From positions 96,192 to 160,191 of the forward strand of contig NZ_CANLVF010000010.1 in assembly GCF_947494555.1 (NCBI RefSeq): a DNA stretch of 64,000 bases, given 5' to 3'. Positions 26,231 to 34,457 of the stretch are shown here, piece after piece. The number at the start of each line of letters is the position of its first letter. Position 1 is the stretch's first letter. The translations under genes were made by a program, and so were the position numbers. Under the pieces are notes generated by a model. That model was not told the DNA's origin and ran no database searches. It was given only the letters and a program-made list of their open reading frames with translations. The DNA is from an uncultured Roseibium sp. (lineage in GTDB: Bacteria; Pseudomonadota; Alphaproteobacteria; Rhizobiales; Stappiaceae).

Positions 26231-28204
26231 TCAGCTTTTCCTGGCGGCATCACCTTCACCACCCTCGCCGTCTTTTGAAAGGTCGGAAAGCAGAGCTTCG
26301 ACGAGGCCCACAAACTTCTTGCGTTCGGTGTCGGTCAATGCGTCGACATCCAGGGTGAGTTTTTTCGGAGACGACTTGTCCAGAGCGGGTCTTTGTGCGG
26401 GCACTTGAGACGTTGATACCTCGAAAACTTCAATGGGATAGGGAATACCCTTTACTTCGATCTTGCCGCGGGACTCGCACGGTATCTCGTCGCTGATGTG
26501 GGCATGCGTCGCGTAGGAGACGAGTATCTGGCCAGGCTCTGCTGCCGATTCCAGTCTCGCAGCGGTGTTCACACCGCGCCCGATAATCGTGTAATCCATG
26601 CGGCTTTCGCTGCCGAAGTTTCCGACGGTGCAATAGTCTGTGTGAATTCCGATCCTGCATTTGAGCGGCTCCAGAATGCCTGCTTTCCTCCATTGATCTT
26701 GCAATTCGGTCATTCGCTCGGACATGGCAATCGCCATTTTGGCGCAGGCAAGGGCATCCTCCTTGATCCCGTTGCTGTCTGGATCGCCGAAGAAGATAAC
26801 GATTGCATCGCCCACATACTTGTCGATCGTCGCGCCATGATCGATCGCAATCTTCGACATCTCTGTCAGATAGTTGTTCAACAGGCTCGTCAGTTCCTCG
26901 GACTCCATGCGTTCCGCCGTTTCCGTGAACCCTTCAATATCGGAAAAGAAAACCGTGAGCTTCTTGCGGTTTGCCGCAAGTTTGACTTCGTTGGTGCCTT
27001 CGAAGATCGATGCGTAGATCTGCGGTGAAAGATACTTGGCGAGCTGATTGGAAAGGTTCTCCAGCATCACTGTCTTTTCGGTCAGTTCGGTTTCCCGTAG
27101 CTTCAATTCAGACACGTCGCTGAACACCGCAACAGTTCCACCGTCGCTGGTTTTGGTTTCGCTGATCTGGATCCATTTCCCCTTTCCGCGTTTCTGCAGA
27201 ATGGAAGAGACCGGATTCCTGTGCAGTTCAAGGCGTTTTTGTATGAATTCTTCAGGATCTCCGGCTTCGACATCAATGAGTTCATCCCTGATGCCGAGAC
27301 GCAGGATTTCTTCAAATGACATGCCTGGCGCTACGTCGACATTCGAGTCACCGTATAAGAGCCTCAGATATTGGTCGTTGTGCAGGATGAGGGTGTCGTC
27401 TGCATTGAAAAAGGCAAAGCCTTCGGAGGTGCTGCCTATGGCGTCGACCAGTTTCTGACGCGCCGCCGTTACCTCGCTGGTGCGTTCGACGACACGGGCT
27501 TCGAGGGTTTCATTGGCATTGCGCAATTCCTCAATCAGTTGCCTGATCGATTCACGCATAACTGAGAACGATCCGGCAAGTTGACCAATTTCGTCCTTCG
27601 CGGTCAGCTTTATCGGGGTCTCCAGGTTGCCTGCCCCAATTGCACTGGCGGATTTCTGCAAGTCAGCCAGAGGTTTGACGATGTACCGGCGCGAAATCAG
27701 GACCGATGCCAGAGTAATCGTTGAAAGAACGAGCAAAGTGACGATACCGATCGCAACCGTGTTGGTGAGAATTTCACGGCGCAAAGCTTCGCGGCTCGCA
27801 ACGAGACGGATGATGCCAATCTCGTTGCCGTCATGTATGATCGTTCCTTCGCGCACTGAGAAATCCGGTCCCTCGGAAACAGTGCGAAAATCAATCCCCT
27901 GGCTATCACTCATTTCGCGAACGATTTCCGAACCGTCAGTTGACGTGACACCCGCGAAAACGATGGATTTGTCGAGGACGAGGCTGTCCAGATACCCCTC
28001 GACGATCGGGAAATCGAAATTCCACATGGGCGCTTCGAGACCGACACGCGAGATGTTGATGTAGTTGTCGAGCTTCTCGTCGAGGGCCTCGGAATTCCGT
28101 TGACCCGTGAAGTGGATCGCCGCGCCGGCGAAAAACAGCATGATGAGCGCGACGATAATCGCGAGTGTCAGATTGAAGCGAGTGCTTATGCTCTGTGTCT
28201 GCAT
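26231..28204 (-). CDS. Membrane adenylate/guanylate cyclase with HAMP and PAS domains
   Basis: A 657-residue class III nucleotide cyclase. The order is: transmembrane helix (about residues 10-30), periplasmic region, second helix (about 150-172), HAMP (IVKPLADLQKSASAIGAGNL), coiled coil, a PAS-like domain around GSTSEGFAFFNADDTLILHN, then the catalytic domain from VFFSDIEGFTETAERM (first metal aspartate) through KYVGDAIVIFFGDP (second aspartate) to DYTIIGRGVNTAARLESAAE. The product (cAMP or cGMP) cannot be fixed by eye. ATG at 28204 is chosen; a TTG two codons upstream is possible. The sensory region suggests an extracellular signal. Confidence 0.88.
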   Translation of the reverse strand: MQTQSISTRFNLTLAIIVALIMLFFAGAAIHFTGQRNSEALDEKLDNYINISRVGLEAPMWNFDFPIVEGYLDSLVLDKSIVFAGVTSTDGSEIVREMSDSQGIDFRTVSEGPDFSVREGTIIHDGNEIGIIRLVASREALRREILTNTVAIGIVTLLVLSTITLASVLISRRYIVKPLADLQKSASAIGAGNLETPIKLTAKDEIGQLAGSFSVMRESIRQLIEELRNANETLEARVVERTSEVTAARQKLVDAIGSTSEGFAFFNADDTLILHNDQYLRLLYGDSNVDVAPGMSFEEILRLGIRDELIDVEAGDPEEFIQKRLELHRNPVSSILQKRGKGKWIQISETKTSDGGTVAVFSDVSELKLRETELTEKTVMLENLSNQLAKYLSPQIYASIFEGTNEVKLAANRKKLTVFFSDIEGFTETAERMESEELTSLLNNYLTEMSKIAIDHGATIDKYVGDAIVIFFGDPDSNGIKEDALACAKMAIAMSERMTELQDQWRKAGILEPLKCRIGIHTDYCTVGNFGSESRMDYTIIGRGVNTAARLESAAEPGQILVSYATHAHISDEIPCESRGKIEVKGIPYPIEVFEVSTSQVPAQRPALDKSSPKKLTLDVDALTDTERKKFVGLVEALLSDLSKDGEGGEGDAARKS

Positions 28205-28423
28205 ACGCAAAAAGGGTCTTTGGCCTCTGGTGAACGCCAGCTGAAGTCAGGCCGTGTCTGGTAAAACCGGCCACACAACCGACAGTTCGGCACGAATGTG
28301 GCGCGTATTCAAGGAAATGATCTTCGAACGTCTCAAAAAGGGGAAACGTTTTGATCCGGCCGCGGGGCCAGGGCAAGCAAGTTTCGAAGCCCGGATGTCG
28401 GGAAAATGTTGACAAATTTTTAT

Positions 28424-28441
28424 ATATCGAGATATTTCGAT
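28424..28441. promoter_or_regulatory. ArsR operator candidate, copy 1
   Basis: ATATCGAGATATTTCGAT, just upstream of the ArsR start codon; the core is an inverted repeat ATCGAGAT / ATTTCGAT. The identical 18 bases recur at 28812, upstream of the next gene, a strong sign of a shared regulator site. Confidence 0.7.
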
Positions 28442-28443
28442 TT

Positions 28444-28752
28444 ATGGACATGGAAAAATCAATTGCGGCGCTGAACAATCCGGCACGGCGCAAGATCCTG
28501 GAATGGCTGAAGGATCGCTCGAACTTTCCGCCCGCCCTGCCAGAGCATACGGGGCTGGACGGCGTCTGTGTGGGGTACATTCAGGAGAAAGCAGGGCTTT
28601 CGCAGTCAACTATCTCCAACTACATGGGGCTCTTGAAACAGGCCGGGTTTGTCAAGGCGGAACGTCACGGTCAGTGGACGTTCTACAGGCGTGACGAAAA
28701 GAACATTCAGGCGTTTTTGCAAGCTGTTCAAAGCGAACTTTTGAAAGACTGA
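28444..28752 (+). CDS. ArsR-family transcriptional repressor
   Basis: A 102-residue winged-helix regulator. MDMEKSIAALNNPARRKILE leads into the recognition region LSQSTISNYMGLLKQAGFVK and the wing HGQWTFYRRDE. There is no ELCVC metal box, so it probably senses redox or organic ligands rather than arsenic. The start lies right behind an operator-like palindrome also present before the flavin oxidoreductase gene, which suggests autorepression and joint control. Confidence 0.85.
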   Translation: MDMEKSIAALNNPARRKILEWLKDRSNFPPALPEHTGLDGVCVGYIQEKAGLSQSTISNYMGLLKQAGFVKAERHGQWTFYRRDEKNIQAFLQAVQSELLKD

Positions 28753-28811
28753 TCCAGACGGAAACATGCCGTTGTGCTCGTCGGTATCGACGTCGCTGAG
28801 ATTAAATATGG

Positions 28812-28829
28812 ATATCGAGATATTTCGAT
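28812..28829. promoter_or_regulatory. ArsR operator candidate, copy 2
   Basis: Second exact copy of the 18-base ATATCGAGATATTTCGAT, directly in front of the flavin oxidoreductase start. Same sequence as at 28424, 388 bases apart. Confidence 0.7.
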
Positions 28830-28839
28830 GGAGAGATGG

Positions 28840-30069
28840 ATGATCAACACTGACGAAGATGCGCGCTCCCTTCTGGGGCAACGTTTGCGGCTGCCTTGCG
28901 GTGTCACCCTGAAGAACAGGCTGATAAAGGCGGCGATGTCGGACTCGCTGGCAGATGGCGAGGGCAATCCGACGGAACACCAGATCAGACTTTATCAACG
29001 GTGGGCCGAAGGCGGCGCGGCGCTGGCTTTGATCGGTGAAGCGCAAACAAGTCCGCATTGTCCCGAAAAACCCGGCAATCTGGTCCTTGGCCCCGGCGCG
29101 GACTTTCCGGCGCTCAAACGACTTGCGGAACAAGGATCCGTTTCCGGTGCGCAAATCTGGCCGCAGCTTGGCCATGCGGGGGCGCTCGCTTATTCACCTG
29201 TCAGCGATCCAAAAGGCCCGTCTCCTCTCCAGGTCGAGGGGCTTCAATGTGACGGTTTGACCCTGGAGGAGATTGAAGAGTTGCCGCATGCCTACGCATC
29301 GGCCGCCACCCTTGCCAGGCAAAGTGGATTTGGCGGCGTTCAAATCCATGCAGGCCATGGCTTTCTGCTCAGTCAGTTTCTGTCGCCGCTCTTCAACAAA
29401 AGATCGGACGCCTATGGCGGTACGGTTGCCAACAGGTTTCGCTTAGTCGGCGAGATCATTGGGGTAGTACGCAAAGCGGTGGGACCAGATTTTCCGATTA
29501 GCATCAAAATCAATTCGACCGACAAGCTGGTTGGAGGCTTGAGCGACGAGGAGGCGTTGGATGTCGTGCGGCTGCTCAGTGAAACGACAGTGGACCTGAT
29601 CGATATCAGCGGGGGCACTTATTTCCCTGGTGCCGCTTCAAGTTCGGATGGGGTCTCGGTAAAAGGACCTTACTTCGCAGACTTCGCGCGCCGCGCTAAA
29701 GAGCTAACCAGCACCCCTGTCATGTTGACAGGAGGTTTCAAAACCCGGGCGGAGGCTTTGGCGGCAATCAGGGAAGGCTATGCAGATGCCGTCGGTCTCG
29801 CGCGGTCGATGGTTCTGGAGCCGGGGCTACCCAATAACTGGTTGAGCGGGGCCGCTCATGATCCGGCGTTTCCCGTATTTAAGTCGCCACAAAAGGGGGG
29901 CGTGACGGCATGGTACACGATGCGGCTGACCGCGCTCGCCGAGGAGGCGGAATTGGACTTTAACCTGACTGCTGAGGATGCGCTGAAGATCTACGACCAG
30001 CGCGACGCGCAACGAGCGGCGCTCTGGTTGAAGCGCTTCGGCAGGGCTTCGAAGTCTTCGACCGGCTAA
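28840..30069 (+). CDS. Old Yellow Enzyme-family NADH:flavin oxidoreductase
   Basis: A 409-residue TIM-barrel FMN enzyme that reduces activated alkenes or related electrophiles. LKNRLIKAAMSDSLADGEGN is the FMN-loop region, FGGVQIHAGHGFLLSQFLSP holds the HxxH substrate-anion pair, and TPVMLTGGFKTRAEALAAIR then AVGLARSMVLEPGL bind the FMN phosphate. The ATG at 28840 follows GGAG; an ATG at 28828 overlaps the operator. It is probably repressed by the adjacent ArsR protein and induced by an electrophile. It overlaps the convergent DHFR-like gene by 4 bases. Confidence 0.87.
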   Translation: MINTDEDARSLLGQRLRLPCGVTLKNRLIKAAMSDSLADGEGNPTEHQIRLYQRWAEGGAALALIGEAQTSPHCPEKPGNLVLGPGADFPALKRLAEQGSVSGAQIWPQLGHAGALAYSPVSDPKGPSPLQVEGLQCDGLTLEEIEELPHAYASAATLARQSGFGGVQIHAGHGFLLSQFLSPLFNKRSDAYGGTVANRFRLVGEIIGVVRKAVGPDFPISIKINSTDKLVGGLSDEEALDVVRLLSETTVDLIDISGGTYFPGAASSSDGVSVKGPYFADFARRAKELTSTPVMLTGGFKTRAEALAAIREGYADAVGLARSMVLEPGLPNNWLSGAAHDPAFPVFKSPQKGGVTAWYTMRLTALAEEAELDFNLTAEDALKIYDQRDAQRAALWLKRFGRASKSSTG

Positions 30070-30644
30070 CCACGCTCGTAAATGCTCATCACCGCCCCGT
30101 TCACGCAGGCCGCCGATCGGACGAGTTTGAGCTTGCATTCAGGGGCGCTTTTATCAAACAGGCGCTTGCCGGAGCCGACCACGACCGGAAAGGTCCAAAG
30201 GCGGAATTCGTCGATCAGCTTGTGGGCAAGCAGAAACTGGATGAGTTGCCAACTGCCGTGGATCTGAAGGAGCGGGCCTGCCTGAGATTTCAGTCTTGCG
30301 ATTTCCTTGGCAAGATCGCCGGCAATCGGTTGCGAATTGGTCCAGGCCAAGGGTTCTGTGGACGACGTCACGACATATTTCCTGGCCCTGTTCATCCTGT
30401 CGGCGACCGGATTGTCATCGACGTCCGGCCAGTGGCCGGCGAAAAGCTCATAGGTCTTCCGCCCAAACAGCATGTCATACGGTTCGGCCATCGCCTCGGC
30501 CTGAACCTGTTCCATGACACCTTCCCAATATGGAGTCGCCCAGCCTCCCTGTCCAAAGTCCCCGCTGCGATCCTCCTCAGGCATGCTGGGCGCTTGCATC
30601 ACGCCGTTCAGCGTTACAAACGTCAAAGCCGCAATCTTTCTCAT
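30066..30644 (-). CDS. Dihydrofolate reductase-family protein (RibD C-terminal type)
   Basis: A 192-residue protein of the RibD/DHFR-like fold. MRKIAALTFVTLNGVMQAPS is the typical start, FGRKTYELFAGHWPDVDDNP and LQIHGSWQLIQFLLAHKLID are family motifs. These YyaP-type proteins rarely act as true dihydrofolate reductases; substrates are mostly unknown. Its start overlaps the stop of the SRPBCC gene as ATGA, so it is the last gene of an ArsR-SRPBCC-DHFR operon. Confidence 0.85.
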   Translation of the reverse strand: MRKIAALTFVTLNGVMQAPSMPEEDRSGDFGQGGWATPYWEGVMEQVQAEAMAEPYDMLFGRKTYELFAGHWPDVDDNPVADRMNRARKYVVTSSTEPLAWTNSQPIAGDLAKEIARLKSQAGPLLQIHGSWQLIQFLLAHKLIDEFRLWTFPVVVGSGKRLFDKSAPECKLKLVRSAACVNGAVMSIYERG

Positions 30645-31099
30645 TGCTCGATCTCCCGGTGAATGAAGTTTCCAAGAATTGTCAGCGTGCCTTCCCACCC
30701 TTCGGCGTGAATGGTGCAAGCCTGATCGGATGGGATGCCCTCATGGACGACAACGACTTCGGTGCCGATACCTGCATTCAGGAAGCGGAACGTGACAACC
30801 ATCGGAACGTTTTCCAAGGGGTCGGGCGCTTGCCACTCCCAGGTCATCACGATCAGCCGGGATGGTTCGATTTCCTTGAAAACGCCTGCGACACAAGGTT
30901 TTCGTCCATCCGGCATTTCATAGCGCAGGTGAAACCGGCCGCCCGGTGCGAATTCATACTCCAAGGCTTCAACACTGATGTCCGGGCTTGGTGTGAACCA
31001 GCACGTCAGTGTTTCTGAATTTGTGAACGCGCTGAAGAGGCGCTCCCTGGGGGCTTCAATGATGCGCCGGACAACCAACGGGATCGGAGCCTTGGTCAT
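30641..31099 (-). CDS. SRPBCC / AHSA1-family protein
   Basis: A 152-residue START-like fold protein of the activator of Hsp90 ATPase homologue (AHSA1) type. IIEAPRERLFSAFTNSETLT and WFTPSPDISVEALEYEFAPG form the N-terminal half; GWEGTLTILGNFI the end. Such proteins bind hydrophobic small molecules. ArsR-SRPBCC gene pairs are common in Proteobacteria. It overlaps both neighbours by 4 bases, so the three genes are translated as a coupled operon. Confidence 0.86.
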   Translation of the reverse strand: MTKAPIPLVVRRIIEAPRERLFSAFTNSETLTCWFTPSPDISVEALEYEFAPGGRFHLRYEMPDGRKPCVAGVFKEIEPSRLIVMTWEWQAPDPLENVPMVVTFRFLNAGIGTEVVVVHEGIPSDQACTIHAEGWEGTLTILGNFIHREIEQ

Positions 31100-31446
31100 G
31101 TTTCTCCGTCTCCCGTTGCCGCCGTTTGTACGAATTGCTCCAGACGGCGCAGCGTGCCCTCCCAGAAGGTGCGGTGACTGGCGATCCAGTCCTCCGCTTC
31201 CTTCAAGGGTGCTGTTTCCAGGTGGAACAAATGCACGCGTCCGCTCACTTCACGCCGAACGAGGCCGGCGGTTTCGAGCACCTTCAAATGTTTGGAGATC
31301 GTCGGCTGCGCAACGTTGAACGGAGCGCGCAAAGCGTTTGCCGATTGCGCGCCATTCCTGGCAAGCATTGCGATGATTTCGCGCCGTGTGCCGTCGCCCA
31401 ACGCGTGGAAGGACCTGTCCATCGAATTCTGATAATGAATAGCCAT
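31096..31446 (-). CDS. ArsR-family transcriptional repressor
   Basis: A 116-residue winged-helix repressor. MDRSFHALGDGTRREIIAML is the usual start of this subgroup and VAQPTISKHLKVLETAGLVR is the recognition helix; the wing EVSGRVHLFHLE follows. The ATG at 31446 lies inside a 16-base palindrome; an internal ATG at 31422 (MDRSF) is an alternative. It is the first gene of the ArsR-SRPBCC-DHFR operon and presumably represses it. Confidence 0.86.
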   Translation of the reverse strand: MAIHYQNSMDRSFHALGDGTRREIIAMLARNGAQSANALRAPFNVAQPTISKHLKVLETAGLVRREVSGRVHLFHLETAPLKEAEDWIASHRTFWEGTLRRLEQFVQTAATGDGET

Positions 31447-31454
31447 GTGGCTAT
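31439..31454. promoter_or_regulatory. ArsR operator candidate overlapping start codon
   Basis: ATAGCCATGTGGCTAT: perfect 7-base arms with a 2-base centre, covering the start codon of the ArsR gene. ArsR repressors paired with SRPBCC genes typically bind such AGCCA-TGGCT dyads. Confidence 0.65.
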
Positions 31455-31502
31455 ATAAATGATCGAGGCGCGATTAGTCAACAGCTGTCTTGCAGCGTCG
31501 CT

Positions 31503-32162
31503 TTAGGCTCCGGGCAGATGTTTCAAAAGAGATTCCTTTGCGCCTTCTATGTGAAGGCGTGTCAGCTCGGCCGCACGTTTCGCATCGCCGGCTTCACAGG
31601 CATCGATGATGGCGAAGTGCTCGCGACCCGCACGTTCCATTCCGTTCGACATGACAAGCTGGGCGCGGATCTGCCGTTCGACCCGATCAATCGCATTGCG
31701 TGCGATCTCCTTGAAAAAAGTCAGATCGCTTGCACTGTAAAGCGTTTCGTGAAAGTCGCGGTTGAGATCGCCCCATTCCATCGGGTCTTTTGAAGCTGAG
31801 AAGGCTGCACACTTTTCACGCGCGGTTGCGAGCAACTCCTGTGTCATCAGCGGCACGGCGTTCTTGATGATTTCCGGTTCCACCAAGGCTCTCAGGTCGA
31901 AGATCTCCCTGGTTTCTTTTGGTGAAAGCTCAGTAACAACAGCGCCTTTGTATCGCTGTGTCCGCACAAGGCCCTGTTCTTCCAGGCGCGAAATCGCTTC
32001 GCGGACCGGTATGCGGCTTGTGTTGAAAAGCCGCGCGATTTCGTCCTGACGCAGCGGTTCACCTTCTTCGAGCTGACCCTGGATTATGGCCTTCCGGAGT
32101 GCATCGAATACGATCGAGGAAGCAGATGCCGTCGTGGAAATATCCATCGATGTCAGTTTCAT
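31503..32162 (-). CDS. GntR-family transcriptional regulator (FCD subfamily)
   Basis: A 219-residue regulator. The winged helix contains LRQDEIARLFNTSRIPVREA and LVRTQRYKGAVV; the FCD effector domain follows (DLNRDFHETLYSASD, REHFAIIDACEAGDAKRAAE). The ATG at 32162 has AAGGAG upstream. It is divergent from the hydroxyproline genes across a 386-base region with a palindrome, so it is probably their regulator. Confidence 0.87.
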   Translation of the reverse strand: MKLTSMDISTTASASSIVFDALRKAIIQGQLEEGEPLRQDEIARLFNTSRIPVREAISRLEEQGLVRTQRYKGAVVTELSPKETREIFDLRALVEPEIIKNAVPLMTQELLATAREKCAAFSASKDPMEWGDLNRDFHETLYSASDLTFFKEIARNAIDRVERQIRAQLVMSNGMERAGREHFAIIDACEAGDAKRAAELTRLHIEGAKESLLKHLPGA

Positions 32163-32548
32163 GCGCCAATTCTCCTTGGGTCCGACTTGTAAGCGAACCG
32201 TCCGGTTCGTCAAAGTCGAAAGAGATGGAATATTTTATATTGAATATTGGATCCAATTTAGTGTACCACCGTTCTGTAGGATTGCAAAGATGGAGCTTCT
32301 GCGCCGGTTTCGCGGCGACAGCTCTTTGGAAAACCCGGTCGTCGCTCCCTCCTGTCCGCCATCTTGACTTGGTCCGGAAAGAGCAGCACCGGGGTTCACT
32401 GACTACGGCGCTCGGACGAGATTGTATTCGAACGCCTATTGCCGTTTTTTGCTAGCCTGTTTGAGGCGGTGCGGCCAAATCCATCGGATCAGGGTTCCGC
32501 CGGCGCGGGGCCGGCAACCTGACAGATCCGATCCAGAAGGAGTAGAGG
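32163..32548. other. Divergent regulatory region of the hydroxyproline island
   Basis: Non-coding stretch of 386 bases between the GntR gene and the first hydroxyproline gene. It contains the AT-rich block near 32230-32260 with the palindrome at 32246, and GAAGGAG just before the start at 32549. I see no further gene in it. Confidence 0.7.
32246..32257. promoter_or_regulatory. Palindromic operator candidate for the GntR regulator
   Basis: Perfect palindrome ATTGGATCCAAT in the AT-rich part of the region, close to the GntR gene. Its ATTGG-N2-CCAAT form resembles GntR/FadR-class sites seen elsewhere in this window. Confidence 0.6.
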
Positions 32549-33508
32549 ATGACCACGAATGTCTTTGCCGGATGCATGCCCGCGCTGATGACCCCGTGCC
32601 GGGCTGACCGCACGCCGGATTTCGATGCACTTGTCGCCAAGGGACAGGAGCTTATCGCGGCCGGAATGTCAGCGGTCGTCTATTGCGGGTCTATGGGCGA
32701 CTGGCCGCTGCTCACCGACGCAGAACGGATGGAAGGGGTCGAACGTCTCGTTCAGGCGCAGGTGCCCGTTATTGTCGGCACAGGTGCGGTCAACACCCGT
32801 TCGGCCGTTGCGCTTGCCGCGCATGCGGAAAACACAGGTGCAGACGGACTGATGGTCATTCCCCGTGTCCTGTCACGTGGCAGTTCGGCGGCCGCGCAAC
32901 GCAGTCACTTCAGCGCGGTGCTGTCTGCGGCCAAGTCGTTGCCCGCCGTTATCTATAACAGTCCCTACTATGGCTTTGCGACGCGCGCCGATCTGTTCTT
33001 CGATCTGCGGAAGGCGCATTCGAATCTTGTCGGCTTCAAGGAGTTTGGCGGACTTGAGGATTTGCGCTATGCGGCGGAAAACATAACTTCGAAAGATGAC
33101 GGCGTTACCCTGATGATCGGCGTCGACACTGCCGTGTTTCATGGTTACGTGAATTGCGGGGCAACAGGTGCAATCACCGGCATCGGAAACGCCATCCCGA
33201 AAGAAGTGCTGCATCTGGTCAGACTGTGCGAAAGAGCGGCGGCAGGTCATGTCGAGGCGCGCCAGCGCGCAAAGGAGCTGGAGGAGGCCATGGCGGTTCT
33301 CTCGAGCTTCGACGAAGGTCCGGATCTCGTCCTTTACTACAAGTACCTGATGGTCCTGAACGGTGAGGAAGCCTACAGACTTCACTTCAATGAGACAGAC
33401 TGTTTGTCAGATGCGCAGCGGAACTATGTCGAGGCTCAGTACCGGCTTTTCAAAACCTGGTATGCCGATTGGTCCCGCCAGGGCGGAGTGATAGCCGAAT
33501 GCGCGTGA
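32549..33508 (+). CDS. Pyrroline-4-hydroxy-2-carboxylate deaminase (DHDPS family)
   Basis: A 319-residue TIM-barrel lyase. GSMGDWPLLTDAER is the substrate-carboxylate loop, AVIYNSPYYGFATRADLF holds the catalytic tyrosine and NLVGFKEFGGLED the Schiff-base lysine. DHDPS-family members beside hydroxyproline epimerase and D-hydroxyproline oxidase genes deaminate and dehydrate pyrroline-4-hydroxy-2-carboxylate to 2-ketoglutarate semialdehyde, so that function is assigned by context. It overlaps the next gene by 10 bases. Confidence 0.82.
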   Translation: MTTNVFAGCMPALMTPCRADRTPDFDALVAKGQELIAAGMSAVVYCGSMGDWPLLTDAERMEGVERLVQAQVPVIVGTGAVNTRSAVALAAHAENTGADGLMVIPRVLSRGSSAAAQRSHFSAVLSAAKSLPAVIYNSPYYGFATRADLFFDLRKAHSNLVGFKEFGGLEDLRYAAENITSKDDGVTLMIGVDTAVFHGYVNCGATGAITGIGNAIPKEVLHLVRLCERAAAGHVEARQRAKELEEAMAVLSSFDEGPDLVLYYKYLMVLNGEEAYRLHFNETDCLSDAQRNYVEAQYRLFKTWYADWSRQGGVIAECA

Positions 33509-34431
33509 TTGACAGCCATACAGCAGGTGAACCGACGCGGGTGGTGATCGAAGGCGGACCGGATCTCGGAACGGGGTCTTTGAAGGAACGCGCCGCACGC
33601 CTTGAGGCGGATCACCTGGATTTCTGCGCCTCTGTCGTTCTCGAGCCGCGCGGCCACGATGCCATTGTCGGCGCGCTCCTGCTGCCGCCGTCGCGGGACG
33701 ACTGCGCAGCGTCCGTCATCTTTTTCAACAACCTGCAGAACCTCGGCATGTGCGGGCACGCCTCAATAGGCCTTGGCGCGACCCTCGCCTATCTGGACCG
33801 GATCGGACCTGGAAGGCACAAGATTGAGACGCCCGTCGGCGTGGTTGAAATCCAGCTTCATGATGCGAATACGGTGTCCGTCACAAACGTTGAAAGCTAT
33901 CGTTACCTGAAGGATGTCACAGTGGAGGTTGAGGGACACGGCGCCTTCACGGGTGATGTTGCCTGGGGCGGAAACTGGTTTTTCCTTGTCAAAGACAGTC
34001 CTGTCGAGCTTATCCCGGCCAACATCGGCCCATTGACGAACCTAACCAGGAAGATCCGCGCGGCACTCGACACAAAGGGAATAACTGGGGCAGACGGCGC
34101 TTGGATTGATCATATCGAACTTTTCGGCCCGCCGAAGGATCGTGCATCGGACAGTCGAAATTTCGTGTTGTGCCCGGGCGGCGCTTATGACCGCTCCCCC
34201 TGCGGCACTGGCTGCTCGGCAAAGCTCGCCTGCCTTGCCGAGGACGGCATTCTTGAGCCGGACCGTGAGTGGGTGCAGGAAAGCGTTATCGGCAGCACAT
34301 ACACGATCAGCTACCAATGGGGGGAGAACGGAGCGGTTGTTCCAACCGTGACCGGGCAGGCCTTCGTCACTTCCGATGCAAACCTGATTTTCGATGTATC
34401 GGACCCTTACCGGCTCGGCATCCGGTCCTGA
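33499..34431 (+). CDS. 4-Hydroxyproline 2-epimerase (proline racemase superfamily)
   Basis: A 310-residue enzyme that inverts C2 of trans-4-hydroxy-L-proline to cis-4-hydroxy-D-proline. The two catalytic cysteines are visible at Cys85 (NLGMCGHASI) and Cys235 (DRSPCGTGCS), the pair typical of 4HypE. RVIDSHTAGEPTRVV is the usual N-terminus. The ATG at 33499 overlaps the previous gene, indicating coupling. It is the first step of hydroxyproline breakdown in the island. Confidence 0.88.
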   Translation: MRVIDSHTAGEPTRVVIEGGPDLGTGSLKERAARLEADHLDFCASVVLEPRGHDAIVGALLLPPSRDDCAASVIFFNNLQNLGMCGHASIGLGATLAYLDRIGPGRHKIETPVGVVEIQLHDANTVSVTNVESYRYLKDVTVEVEGHGAFTGDVAWGGNWFFLVKDSPVELIPANIGPLTNLTRKIRAALDTKGITGADGAWIDHIELFGPPKDRASDSRNFVLCPGGAYDRSPCGTGCSAKLACLAEDGILEPDREWVQESVIGSTYTISYQWGENGAVVPTVTGQAFVTSDANLIFDVSDPYRLGIRS

Positions 34432-34457
34432 GTCATTCAGAAGGTGGCAAGTCGACT

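Noticed and set aside
28444..28752. Arsenic-responsive ArsR
   Set aside because: The protein has no ELCVC metal motif and there are no ars genes beside it.
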